A stretch of DNA of 21,738 bases from Chloroflexota bacterium (GCA_008501785.1 QQUD01000565.1:1-21738); one strand, 5' to 3'. Shown: positions 8,183 through 14,967, counted from the first letter of the stretch. Notes: generated from the sequence alone by a model not told the origin. Made by a program: numbers and translations.

Positions 8183-8476
8183 TTACACTTGTACGGCTAC
8201 TTCATAATGGGCATTCGCTGGCGGCGCGGTGAAGAGCTGGGCAGCTTTGGCGAACTGCGTCTGAAGATAACCACTGGCTTCTCCTGCCTGCATGTCGGCC
8301 TCTGTTTCCCATAAGGAAATGGAAAGAGCCGTGTTCGTATCTTTATTCGCCAGCAATGTCGTTCCTTTGAATCCCAACTGTTTTTTCATGGCCGGTACGA
8401 TGGAGCTTTCATAGATATTGATTCCTTCATCCATCGAGCCGGGTTTCACGTAGATGGTTACAACTCTTGCGTACAT
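8183..8476 (-). CDS. ABM-fold (antibiotic biosynthesis monooxygenase-like) small protein
   Basis: A 97-residue protein of the dimeric alpha-beta barrel type. It begins YARVVTIYVKPGSMDEGINIYE and continues with an SSIVPAMKKQLGFKG helix-strand and the strand ALSISLWETEADMQAGE, the order seen in ABM/YgiN-like proteins. Family members are cofactor-less monooxygenases or haem-degrading enzymes; many have no known activity. The start has a strong AGGAGG six bases upstream. It is first in the minus-strand operon ABM-SRPBCC-SDR and is divergent from the BTAD-NACHT gene, with 186 bp between the two starts. Confidence 0.85.
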   Translation of the reverse strand: MYARVVTIYVKPGSMDEGINIYESSIVPAMKKQLGFKGTTLLANKDTNTALSISLWETEADMQAGEASGYLQTQFAKAAQLFTAPPANAHYEVAVQV

Positions 8477-8565
8477 AATGAACCTCCTTTGGTTCGGATA
8501 ATTAGTGGAAACGGGGTAGCTAGAGAATACAAACGGAGCGTTATGAAATCGTTAGCAGTCGTTTT

Positions 8566-8595
8566 TTGACCTGATTTCGCTTTGTTTGTTACAAT
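8566..8595 (+). promoter_or_regulatory. Promoter of the BTAD-NACHT gene
   Basis: TTGACC (8566-8571), 18-bp spacer, TACAAT (8590-8595). Transcription would begin near 8602, leaving about 60 nt before the ATG at 8663. No opposite-strand promoter of similar quality was seen for the divergent operon. Confidence 0.6.
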
Positions 8596-8662
8596 TAGGA
8601 CCGTTAATTGACTGCTCAACATTTTTTTATTGCCCTGTCTAAAAGAACGCCTTTTTGTTTCC

Positions 8663-11497
8663 ATGTCCAAAAGATTGAAGATTACATTGCTGGGATCGCC
8701 TGATGTTGCGGTAAACGGCCGTTCCCCCCAATTTGGTTCTGTTAAGGCAATCGCCCTGCTGGCTTATCTGGCCACGTCTGGAATGCTGCATGACCGTGCC
8801 GAACTAGCCGCGCTGCTGTGGCCGGAATCGGACAGCAAGCGGGCGCGTGGCGCACTGCGCTACACACTCTCTATCCTCAAAAAAGAGTTGGGTGATGGCT
8901 TTTTACTCATTAACCGCCGGCAGATTGGCATGAATCCTCAGTTAGCGTGGGAAGCAGATGTGGTGACGGTGCGCCGCTTGTTGGCGCCTGCGTTGGGGCC
9001 GGACAGTCTGTTACCGGATGCCGATTTGGCAGACATCGAAAAAGGCATCGCCTTGTATCAAGCCGATTTTTTACAAGGCTTCACCTTGCGTGACAGCGCG
9101 GGCTTTAACGAATGGGTGTTTATTCAAGCAGAAACATTGCGACGCGATTTGGCAACCGCATTGAAACGACTGGTTGCACATTATCAAAAACAGCAGCAGT
9201 GGGATACGGCCGTTACCTACGCCCATCGCTGGCTCAATTTAGACCCCCTGCATGAGCCAGCCCATTGCCAATTAATGCAGCTTTACGCGAATTCAGCGGA
9301 GTGGACGGCCGTTCACAACCAATATCAAGCCTTAACCGATCTGCTGGAAAAGGAACTGGATGTATCACCACAACCGGAAACGACCGCGCTTTACCAACAA
9401 TTGTGCCAACTGCGCGAAACGGTTACTGCGACAGGCTCAGCAACCGTTTTGTATGTCGAAAGGCCAGCCCAGCGCAGTCGCCGCGTGCTGATGGAAAAAG
9501 TGCGCCGTTTTTGGGTAGACAGCCTGCTCGCTCCCCTGCGCAACGAGAAAACATTCATTCACCTCAAACTGCGATTCACAAATGACGCTATTGAGCATCC
9601 CTGGAGCGATGTGCTAGACACAGCGCAAATCCCCGACGCAGCAAACATCTACCACGCCTTCCGCAATGCAGACCGCTCCCTGCTTATTTTGGGTGCGCCT
9701 GGAGCTGGTAAAACAATTAGTTTAGTTGCATTAGCCAATTACTTGCTGGCAATAGCTGGTGATAATGAAACCCAGCCTGTGCCCGTCATCCTCAATTTGA
9801 GTGGATGGGTGGGGAAGCAAGTGGAGATTGGTGAATGGGCCGTTGAAGAGATGGTCGCCAAATACCAGATTCCGCGCCGCATGGGACGCCGCTGGTTGGC
9901 TGATGATCGATTGTTGTTTTTGCTGGATGGTCTGGACGAGATGCTTGCCAATGATCGGGTTGACTGCATTACGGCTATTAACACCTTTCGTCAAAAGCAC
10001 GGTTTGGCTGATGTGGTTGTTTGCTGCCGCCAAGAAGCGTATGAAACGGCCGTTTGCCTGCACGATGCACGTTTGCGAGTGAATGGCGCGGTGTTGATAC
10101 GGCCGTTAACCACCGCCCAAATTCGCCAACACGCGCCCTCCTCTCTTGTTCAGACCATCTTCAACGATGAGACACTCCTGGAAATCGCCCAATCCCCCCT
10201 CAACCTGAACATGATGCGAACTGCTTTTGACAGCGGCGAGATTACACACTCAGAAGCGGCGCCTCTCACCCACAAAAATCTGTTTGACCAATACGTGCAG
10301 CGCATGTTCCAACGGCAAGAAGCAAAAGGGAACGGCACATATGATCGCACGGAAGTTTCCACACAATTAACATGGCTGGCACAGCAGATGCAGCGGCACA
10401 ATCAAGCTATCTTTTTGATTGAACAATTACAGCCAAGCTGGCTGACGCACGACGCTCCCGCTCAAAAAAGCATTAGCCGCCGAACCAGCCGTTCCCAATG
10501 GCTCTATCTTTTGCTAACGCGAGCGACAATGGCGGCCGTTTTTGGTTCACCTATTTTGTGGAGCTTTATCCAACTCATCAGGATTAATCCGCCGCACATC
10601 GAAGTGCATTTTTTTACTCGGTTGGCGGGTTTGTTTGGCGTAACGGCCGTTCCCTGGAACAGTCTGTTTGCGCTCATCATCCTCAACCTGGGCATTGGTG
10701 CCATCATCGCAATTCTAGACAGCCTCTTTTTCCACAGGCGGCGGCAGCGCGGCGATGGCGCTAAAATCGACCGGTGGCGGGGTGGCCTGCATTTACTTAT
10801 CGTTGGTGGAACGGTCGGTGTGTTAACCACGCTCCTCATCGCCCAAACCGACGCGTGGATGTTGGCTCTGTTTTTGGGCGGCATCGAGATGTTGGGCAGC
10901 ACGCTGGCATTGGGGTATGTCACCTATGGAAACAGTTTCCGTACAGAAGTGCGAACGCGGGGTGCATTGCAGTGGTCGTGGCGTAACGCAGGCATATGGG
11001 TCGGGGTGGGTGCCTGTTTATCGCTGCTCTGGTCTGGCATCATCTGGTTGAATGATCCAACGGCTGTTGCCTGGCAGCTCAATTTACTGAACAACAGCCT
11101 GATGCTCTTTTTGTTAGGCGGCGTCAGCGGCAAACGGCCCGAAATTCAAAATCGTCCGAATGAGGGCATCCGCATTGCCGCGAAAAATGGCGCGTTGGCT
11201 TTTGTATTTGTGGCGGTTCCGATTGGGGTGTTAACGGCCGTTACCGTCAACCTCACCTCCGGGTTTTATACCGGCCTCATGATTGGCCTCGCCGCCGCAA
11301 CCGCGCATGGCTTCAACGATGTTGCCAAGCATCTAATCCTGCGACTCCTGCTGTGGGGCGAACAGCGCTTGCCCATCCCATTGGCCCGATTACTCGATTA
11401 CGCTGCTGACAGCGCCTTGTTACAAAAAGTAGGCGGTGGGTACACGTTCCGCCACCGGCTGCTGCTGGATTATTTTGCGGAGGGAGAGGGTGTTTAG
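8663..11497 (+). CDS. BTAD transcriptional-activator / NACHT NTPase / multi-TM fusion protein
   Basis: About 944 residues. The N-terminus (about 4-95, KITLLGSPDVAVNGR...ALLAYLA...ELAALLWPESD) is the winged-helix DNA-binding domain of SARP/AfsR-type regulators. Residues about 100-245 are the helical BTAD (DVVTVRRLL..., WVFIQAETLRRDL..., RWLNLDPLHEPAHCQLMQLYA). A NACHT-type NTPase follows with Walker A GAPGAGKT (344-351) and Walker B LLFLLDGLDE (acidic residues 422-426). A conserved block FLIEQLQPSWL leads into some eight hydrophobic helices (from about residue 612 to 905), and the end reads YTFRHRLLLDYFAE. A DNA-binding regulator tied to a membrane-embedded STAND NTPase is unusual. The start at 8663 begins like other family members; neither it nor a TTG at 8630 has a clear Shine-Dalgarno. 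Seven ACGGCCGT copies are inside. Target genes unknown; the divergent operon is one possibility. Confidence 0.85.
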   Translation: MSKRLKITLLGSPDVAVNGRSPQFGSVKAIALLAYLATSGMLHDRAELAALLWPESDSKRARGALRYTLSILKKELGDGFLLINRRQIGMNPQLAWEADVVTVRRLLAPALGPDSLLPDADLADIEKGIALYQADFLQGFTLRDSAGFNEWVFIQAETLRRDLATALKRLVAHYQKQQQWDTAVTYAHRWLNLDPLHEPAHCQLMQLYANSAEWTAVHNQYQALTDLLEKELDVSPQPETTALYQQLCQLRETVTATGSATVLYVERPAQRSRRVLMEKVRRFWVDSLLAPLRNEKTFIHLKLRFTNDAIEHPWSDVLDTAQIPDAANIYHAFRNADRSLLILGAPGAGKTISLVALANYLLAIAGDNETQPVPVILNLSGWVGKQVEIGEWAVEEMVAKYQIPRRMGRRWLADDRLLFLLDGLDEMLANDRVDCITAINTFRQKHGLADVVVCCRQEAYETAVCLHDARLRVNGAVLIRPLTTAQIRQHAPSSLVQTIFNDETLLEIAQSPLNLNMMRTAFDSGEITHSEAAPLTHKNLFDQYVQRMFQRQEAKGNGTYDRTEVSTQLTWLAQQMQRHNQAIFLIEQLQPSWLTHDAPAQKSISRRTSRSQWLYLLLTRATMAAVFGSPILWSFIQLIRINPPHIEVHFFTRLAGLFGVTAVPWNSLFALIILNLGIGAIIAILDSLFFHRRRQRGDGAKIDRWRGGLHLLIVGGTVGVLTTLLIAQTDAWMLALFLGGIEMLGSTLALGYVTYGNSFRTEVRTRGALQWSWRNAGIWVGVGACLSLLWSGIIWLNDPTAVAWQLNLLNNSLMLFLLGGVSGKRPEIQNRPNEGIRIAAKNGALAFVFVAVPIGVLTAVTVNLTSGFYTGLMIGLAAATAHGFNDVAKHLILRLLLWGEQRLPIPLARLLDYAADSALLQKVGGGYTFRHRLLLDYFAEGEGV

Positions 11498-11578
11498 GGG
11501 AGAGGGCACTTCTGTTGACCTGCACTGCTTACACCTAATTCCATCAAATTCTCCGCTCACACGACCTGTGTTTTCCAT

Positions 11579-11607
11579 TTGACACTCTTTCCTCACTCTA
11601 CTAAAAT
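11579..11607 (+). promoter_or_regulatory. Strong-looking promoter in the gap before the RAYT unit
   Basis: TTGACA (11579-11584), 17-bp spacer, TAAAAT (11602-11607). It points to a hairpin (11632-11666) and then the RAYT gene 240 bp further on. It could drive a small RNA, the RAYT gene, or be a relic of a lost gene. Confidence 0.5.
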
Positions 11608-11631
11608 TTTAAGTGCCAAAATCGACATAAA

Positions 11632-11666
11632 AATGCTCCACAATGTTTGACAACACCTGGAGCATT
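11632..11666 (+). other. Hairpin downstream of the 11.6-kb promoter
   Basis: AATGCTCCA (11632-11640) pairs with TGGAGCATT (11658-11666), loop 17 nt. It starts about 20 nt after the predicted transcription start. No T-run follows. The remaining sequence of 11498-11728 shows no gene. Confidence 0.4.
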
Positions 11667-11728
11667 AACCACAGCACACACAAAAAGGACACCATGTGTT
11701 TATCGAGGCGAGATGTAGGGATTCCACC

Positions 11729-11761
11729 ATGTCCAATTTCGCGTTTCTCGCCACTCAGTTT
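11729..11761 (+). repeat. Left copy of 33-bp direct repeat, reads as start of an HsdR-like gene
   Basis: It matches 12492-12524 at 31 of 33 positions. It starts with ATG and reads MSNFAFLATQF, like the common first residues (MSNFAFL) of type I restriction R subunits with an N-terminal DUF4145 region, as I recall them. The match stops at once after the repeat, so no functional gene follows. Confidence 0.65.
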
Positions 11762-11776
11762 CTAGCCAGACCCGCC

Positions 11777-11818
11777 CATACCGGTAGGGCAAAGGCATGC
11801 CTTTGCCCTACCGGTATG
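11777..11818. repeat. REP palindrome, left of RAYT gene (42 bp, perfect)
   Basis: Arms CATACCGGTAGGGCAAAGG and its complement around the centre CATG; every base pairs over 42 bp. It contains GTAG, the tetranucleotide at the foot of REP hairpins bound by E. coli RAYT. It lies 26 bp before the RAYT start. The shared core AAAGGCATGCCTTT occurs in all three copies. Confidence 0.88.
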
Positions 11819-11844
11819 ATGCGGGAATTGTGGGAGGTGATTTC

Positions 11845-12444
11845 ATGACGATGAGGGGTAAACGGCCGTTTCGCATTCGCAAACAAATCCGCCTGCGGGG
11901 TTGGGATTACCGGAATGCGGGGGCGTATTTTGTGACGATTTGTACATATCAGCGGGTGTGTTCGTTTGGTCGGGTGGAAAACGGCCGTATGCGCCTCAGC
12001 GATTGGGGGCAGGTGGTCGTGAATATGTGGCGGGCCATTCCCGACCATTTTAAAAACGTAGCGCTGGATAAATTTATCTGCATGCCGAACCATGTTCATA
12101 CCATTATCTGGATTTTGGTCAACGATCCCGTCATCGGGGTAGGTCAAAGGCATGCCTTTGACCTACCCCGATGGGATGTGTTGCCTCAAACGGGCGTGAA
12201 ATCCGGGTCATTAGGGGCAATTGTGGGGTCATTCAAATCGGCCGTGACACGAGAAATCAACGGCATGCGACCGGACAACTATCCACCTATCTGGCAGCCC
12301 CGTTTCCATGACCGAATCATTCGCAACGATCGGGAATTAAACGCCATTCGCCAATATATCGAAGACAATCCCAAAAATTGGCAGCAGGACCACGAATGGA
12401 ATGAGGGATTGGATGATTTATTAAATCAAAATTCGGTCGGGTAG
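11845..12444 (+). CDS. REP-associated tyrosine transposase (RAYT, Y1/IS200-like)
   Basis: A 199-residue single-copy-type Y1 transposase. The start at 11845 is set by GGAGGTGA (six bases upstream); an earlier in-frame ATG (11797) sits in the middle of the REP palindrome and is rejected. The HUH metal motif is MPNHVHTIIWI (H83, H85); the nucleophile is Y171 in RQYIEDNPKNW. Also typical are YFVTICTYQR (about 28-37), SLGAIVGSFKSAVTREIN (122-139) and WQPRFHDRIIR (150-160). RAYTs cut and join single-stranded DNA at REP hairpins and are thought to spread them. REP palindromes lie on both sides and, exceptionally, inside the gene (residues about 96-110), which remains open. Two ACGGCCGT copies are also in the gene. 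All catalytic motifs are intact, so it may be active. Confidence 0.93.
   Translation: MTMRGKRPFRIRKQIRLRGWDYRNAGAYFVTICTYQRVCSFGRVENGRMRLSDWGQVVVNMWRAIPDHFKNVALDKFICMPNHVHTIIWILVNDPVIGVGQRHAFDLPRWDVLPQTGVKSGSLGAIVGSFKSAVTREINGMRPDNYPPIWQPRFHDRIIRNDRELNAIRQYIEDNPKNWQQDHEWNEGLDDLLNQNSVG
12132..12173. repeat. REP palindrome inside the RAYT coding sequence (42 bp, perfect)
   Basis: Same length and centre as the flanking copies. Outer arm bases differ (CATCGGGGTAGGTC...) but the opposite arm carries the compensating changes. It keeps GTAG. In frame it adds residues around GVGQRHAFDLPRWD between the HUH motif and the SLGAIVGSF block, a place where RAYT proteins vary in length. Confidence 0.88.
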
Positions 12445-12475
12445 GGCAAAGGCATGCCTTTGCCCTACCCGACCG
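12434..12475. repeat. REP palindrome at the 3' end of RAYT gene (42 bp, perfect)
   Basis: Arms begin CGGTCGGGTAGGGC and pair perfectly over 42 bp around the same core. It overlaps the last codons and the stop codon of the RAYT gene, so the C-terminus NSVG is written by the repeat arm. It may also end the transcript. Confidence 0.88.
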
Positions 12476-12491
12476 GGAATGGGAACAATAG

Positions 12492-12560
12492 ATGTCAAAT
12501 TTCGCGTTTCTCGCCGCTCAGTTTCCGGCCATCCACACCGAAGGATTGGAAGAAGGCAAC
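12492..12560 (+). pseudogene. 5' fragment of an HsdR-like (type I restriction R subunit) gene, with right copy of direct repeat
   Basis: From the ATG at 12492 it reads MSNFAFLAAQFPAIHTEG and about five more residues, like the usual start (MSNFAFLxAEWPxLH) of type I restriction R-type proteins as I recall them. The similarity then ends, and the expected FYARRALE block does not appear in any frame. The first 33 bp are the right copy of the direct repeat. No methylase, specificity or helicase part is present in the window, so this is a dead fragment. Confidence 0.5.
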
Positions 12561-12771
12561 TCTGCTTCTTCGGCCTCCAGGCCGCGACGACTTTGTCATG
12601 TTAACGCGTTTAAGGGGAGAGAGGAATTGTGGAAAACGGCCGTTTCCATTCATCTACTAACTCTAATAATCAATATGCTGCTGTCAAATGAAAATCATAA
12701 CAACGAAGGAAACGGCCAGAGACCAAAGAGGGAGAGTAGCACGGTCTGGAGACACGTCCACAGCCCGCGTA

Positions 12772-12800
12772 GAAGACCCGCACCCAGCGGGGATGAACCG
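12772..12800 (+). CRISPR. Solitary type I-E CRISPR repeat-like sequence (doubtful)
   Basis: The 29 bases end in GCGGGGATGAACCG, the typical 3' end of type I-E repeats, and CCCGC/GCGGG form the expected 5-bp stem with an ACCCA loop. No second copy lies 55-70 bp to either side and no cas gene is seen. It is at best the remnant of an array; it could also be a chance hairpin. The rest of 12561-12941 shows no gene I can support. Confidence 0.25.
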
Positions 12801-12941
12801 GCTCTCAGTTCAGTCATGGCATGTGTCCTGATTGCTTAGACGAACTATACTCAGAAGCTCACGCCCGGAAAAAGTCAAGAGTAGAGATAGAATAGAATTA
12901 CCCCTCAGCTGCTTCAACAATTTGGCAGGCACAATAAACAG

Positions 12942-13014
12942 ACCCCATTCATCTTTTGGCATAGGACATGACCTGCTCAGGACTAAAACATTCGATTGCG
13001 TCTCCTGTAGGTAT
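12942..13014 (+). pseudogene. Decayed tRNA-Glu(CTC) copy
   Basis: Aligned without gaps to the intact tRNA-Glu at 4813-4885 it matches at about 45 of 73 positions: 36 of the first 48, but only 9 of the last 25. CCCCATTC, TAGGAC and AAAAC are kept and CTC remains at the anticodon position, but the base before it (U33) is G, and the anticodon stem, T-arm and acceptor pairing are broken. The terminator follows at exactly the same distance as in the intact gene, which supports common origin over chance. Confidence 0.75.
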
Positions 13015-13042
13015 AAAAAGACCGGTAAAAGTCGGTCTTTTT
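13015..13042 (+). terminator. Terminator retained behind the tRNA-Glu pseudogene
   Basis: AAAAGACCGGT, loop, CGGTCTTTTTGC: nearly the same as the tRNA-Glu terminator at 4887-4913, with the stem still pairing (GACCG/CGGTC) and a T-run. It is better preserved than the tRNA part, so it may still stop transcription. Confidence 0.8.
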
Positions 13043-13159
13043 GCTTTAAAATATCAATTTGCAAATTCATTAGTTTAGTTTGGCAGTTCGTAGACGACGA
13101 TGAAAAAAATGGAGGTGGTTGGAAAGCTAGAGGTGCGTTTTTTAGAAACGGCCGTTTAA

Positions 13160-13311
13160 ACACAACCGACATTTTCTTTTACATTGAAGCATTCTATAAT
13201 AGAAAGCATCGCCACTCGACGTTGGGTTTTACTAACCGAGCGGCTTATAAAAAGACTCAATATTAACAATCAGAGAATCTTAACTGAGTGCCCATGAAAA
13301 TGGGGGAAGCA
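13160..13311 (+). pseudogene. 3' remnant of an IS3-family element (transposase C-terminus plus right end)
   Basis: The frame ending at 13266 finishes with IFFYIEAFYNRKHRHSTLG, the well-known last block of IS3-family OrfB integrases (DDE class), followed by a short tail and stop. The upstream catalytic D, D and E region is absent. After the stop, a sequence ending GGGGGAAGCA (13311) is like the right terminal repeat of IS3/IS150-type elements, which end in CA. No left end or orfA was found, so it is a dead fragment. A copy of ACGGCCGT (13148-13155) lies at about the point where IS similarity begins. Confidence 0.75.
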
Positions 13312-13343
13312 GATTGTACCGGAGTGGAAAAAGGCGAGAAATA

Positions 13344-14165
13344 ATGTTTGTCTTGGTCTGGTTTGGTTTAGTAGTTGTGGGCATAATTTTCCAACACTAC
13401 CGCCTGCGGTGGACAAGGGATAATGTGCTTGATTCTGTCCCTAAAAACAAGATAGGACGCGCTGATTTATTCATCAAATCACGGGAAAAGCAGTATCTAC
13501 AATTGTTTCCAAATTCCTGGCAGTTTCTTGCTGAGGTGATATTCACCGAAACTGGCATTTATGTGTTTCGCTACAGAGGTTCATTTGGGATCGCAAGGAT
13601 TTTTGTCAAATTTCACTGTTTGTATGCAGTTGAACAAGACATACTTCCTTTCCTCAAAACACGCTTAAATGCGAACAGTTTTATTCACCAAATTGATTTA
13701 CTTCGCGTAGAAGGACGAACAGTTACCATTGAATTTGGGGAGTATGCGTCGTGGGCGAAACGGCCGTTTCGCCAATATCGATTTGTGCTGCAAGATGTGC
13801 GTGGAAATCATACCTATCGCAACTTGCTCCGCTTTCAACGGTATCGATACGACATTTTGCAAAACCAACAGCACAATTCTGCGTTACCCACAACACAAAA
13901 TTACAATCGTTGGCGGGAAAAATCTGCAAAAGAGTTGCCATCCATTGAGGAGAAATCCAACAAGGAAAAAATAATTGATGGGCTAACGAGCCTATATAGA
14001 TATGAACGCGCCTGGACTATCAAACAACTGTGGGCGTTCGATGTTATTGACGAAATAATTCTGCATCTCCTTAAAGATATATCCACCACCGACCCCGAAC
14101 CGCGCGTCAGAGAGGCCGCAAGTGAACTGCTCACAGCCCGTAAAATAAAATTTCCCAAAGCCTGA
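13344..14165 (+). CDS. Unknown protein: N-terminal TM helix, unknown core, HEAT-like tail
   Basis: I do not recognise this 273-residue protein. Residues 1-18 (MFVLVWFGLVVVGIIFQH) are one membrane helix, followed by a basic stretch, so the bulk is probably cytoplasmic. The core (about 30-180) is mixed alpha/beta with many aromatics and a short beta-rich part (EVIFTETGIYVFRYRG). A polar linker (about 185-220) leads to a helical tail, LYRYERAWTIKQLWAFDVIDEIILHLLKD, then DPEPRVREAASELL, which looks like HEAT-type repeats. The ATG at 13344 is preferred to a TTG at 13314 because it begins the helix and has AAGGCGAG upstream. It lies directly behind the IS3 remnant. A 20-bp perfect palindrome around ACGGCCGT (13754-13773) is inside, read as KRPF. 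Confidence 0.65.
   Translation: MFVLVWFGLVVVGIIFQHYRLRWTRDNVLDSVPKNKIGRADLFIKSREKQYLQLFPNSWQFLAEVIFTETGIYVFRYRGSFGIARIFVKFHCLYAVEQDILPFLKTRLNANSFIHQIDLLRVEGRTVTIEFGEYASWAKRPFRQYRFVLQDVRGNHTYRNLLRFQRYRYDILQNQQHNSALPTTQNYNRWREKSAKELPSIEEKSNKEKIIDGLTSLYRYERAWTIKQLWAFDVIDEIILHLLKDISTTDPEPRVREAASELLTARKIKFPKA
13754..13773. repeat. 20-bp perfect palindrome around ACGGCCGT within a gene
   Basis: GGCGAAACGGCCGTTTCGCC is self-complementary over all 20 bases and encodes WAKRPFRQ in context. It shows outward extension of the core palindrome within coding DNA. Confidence 0.85.
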
Positions 14166-14261
14166 AATATACTCCTACTCGATTGATTTAAATGACCCAT
14201 AGGCAGGAATTTGCAATATCTATGCATAGAGATAACCACAAAAATTCAGCGCAAAAAACGA

Positions 14262-14290
14262 TTGTCAAAACCGAGAGTTGGTCATAAAAT
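14262..14290 (+). promoter_or_regulatory. Promoter of the 14.3-16.3 kb cassette
   Basis: TTGTCA (14262-14267), 17-bp spacer, TAAAAT (14285-14290); start near 14297, about 30 nt before the first gene. It is the only good promoter seen ahead of the three closely spaced genes. The rest of 14166-14326 is plain AT-rich sequence. Confidence 0.6.
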
Positions 14291-14326
14291 ATCGATTAAA
14301 CATTAGTAAATAAGATAGGTGTTGAT

Positions 14327-14959
14327 GTGCCAGATCAATATACAGATGATTCCCAATATTTTGAGATTGATCTAAATGATTTCAATCTCCATGAAGACAA
14401 CGGATACCTTTATTTTTATTTGCCTGATCATCCACTTTCACGAAAGAATGGAATGGTCATGGTACATCGTCATGTGCTTTCAGTTCACCTGGGTAGGTGG
14501 CTAAAGCCAAATGAGTGCGTATATTTTATCAATCGTAATCAAAAAGATATTTCAGTTGAGAATCTGAAAGCTGTTTCACGACCTGAGCTTTATCAGCTAA
14601 TTTTTCAGAGGGGCGATGAGGCCATCGAACTAATTTGTGCGCAATGCGGAAAATCGTTTGCTATCGTGCCTTCACAGGCTTACAAGCGAAGGCATTGCTC
14701 ACAAACGTGTGCTAGAAAAGCAAGTTGCCGGTTTGATATTACTCCAGAAGAATTAGAAAATCTTGTTTGGGAAATGCCAACGACTCGTGTGGCAAAAATG
14801 TATTGTGTTTCAGACAAGGCAGTAGAAAAGCGCTGTAAAAAATTTGGTATCAGGAAGCCCCCACCAGGGTATTGGGCAAAAATGCAGTGGGGAAAAATTG
14901 CCCCAGAAATGGAATATGAACTGAGAAACGGAAACACACCCAGAACCAAACAGGAGTGA
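14327..14959 (+). CDS. HNH-derived / zinc-ribbon / HTH protein (probable DNA-binding)
   Basis: A 210-residue three-part protein with a GTG start behind AGGTG. Residues about 42-90 follow the phage-type HNH pattern (VHRHVLSVHLGRWLKPNECV..IN.N..D..VENL), but the two catalytic-region histidines normally in VHHINGN are Y66 and F67, so nuclease activity is doubtful. Residues 104-128 form a C4 zinc ribbon (C104, C107, C124, C128). Residues about 138-178 (ITPEELENLVWEMPTTRVAKMYCVSDKAVEKRCKKFGI broken into helix-turn-helix, then PPPGYW) match the HTH often found in phage and plasmid proteins. It is probably a sequence reader and possibly the regulator of the two genes behind it, 8 bp and more downstream. 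It could instead be a domesticated homing-nuclease relic. Confidence 0.7.
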   Translation: MPDQYTDDSQYFEIDLNDFNLHEDNGYLYFYLPDHPLSRKNGMVMVHRHVLSVHLGRWLKPNECVYFINRNQKDISVENLKAVSRPELYQLIFQRGDEAIELICAQCGKSFAIVPSQAYKRRHCSQTCARKASCRFDITPEELENLVWEMPTTRVAKMYCVSDKAVEKRCKKFGIRKPPPGYWAKMQWGKIAPEMEYELRNGNTPRTKQE

Positions 14960-14967
14960 TTGTTTTA

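Noticed and set aside
11797..11844. Earlier ATG for RAYT
   Set aside because: It lies in the centre of the REP palindrome with no ribosome site; GGAGGTGA points to 11845.
11755..12153. Minus-strand open frame over RAYT
   Set aside because: Shadow of the RAYT gene; its repeated GQRHAFALP-type ends are the REP palindromes read on the other strand.
12832..13159. Long open frame leading into the IS3 transposase end
   Set aside because: This part covers the tRNA pseudogene and terminator; only the last 35 codons are transposase.
12810..13172. Minus-strand open frame of 120 codons
   Set aside because: It runs antisense through the tRNA pseudogene, its terminator and the IS3 edge, with no protein-like signal.
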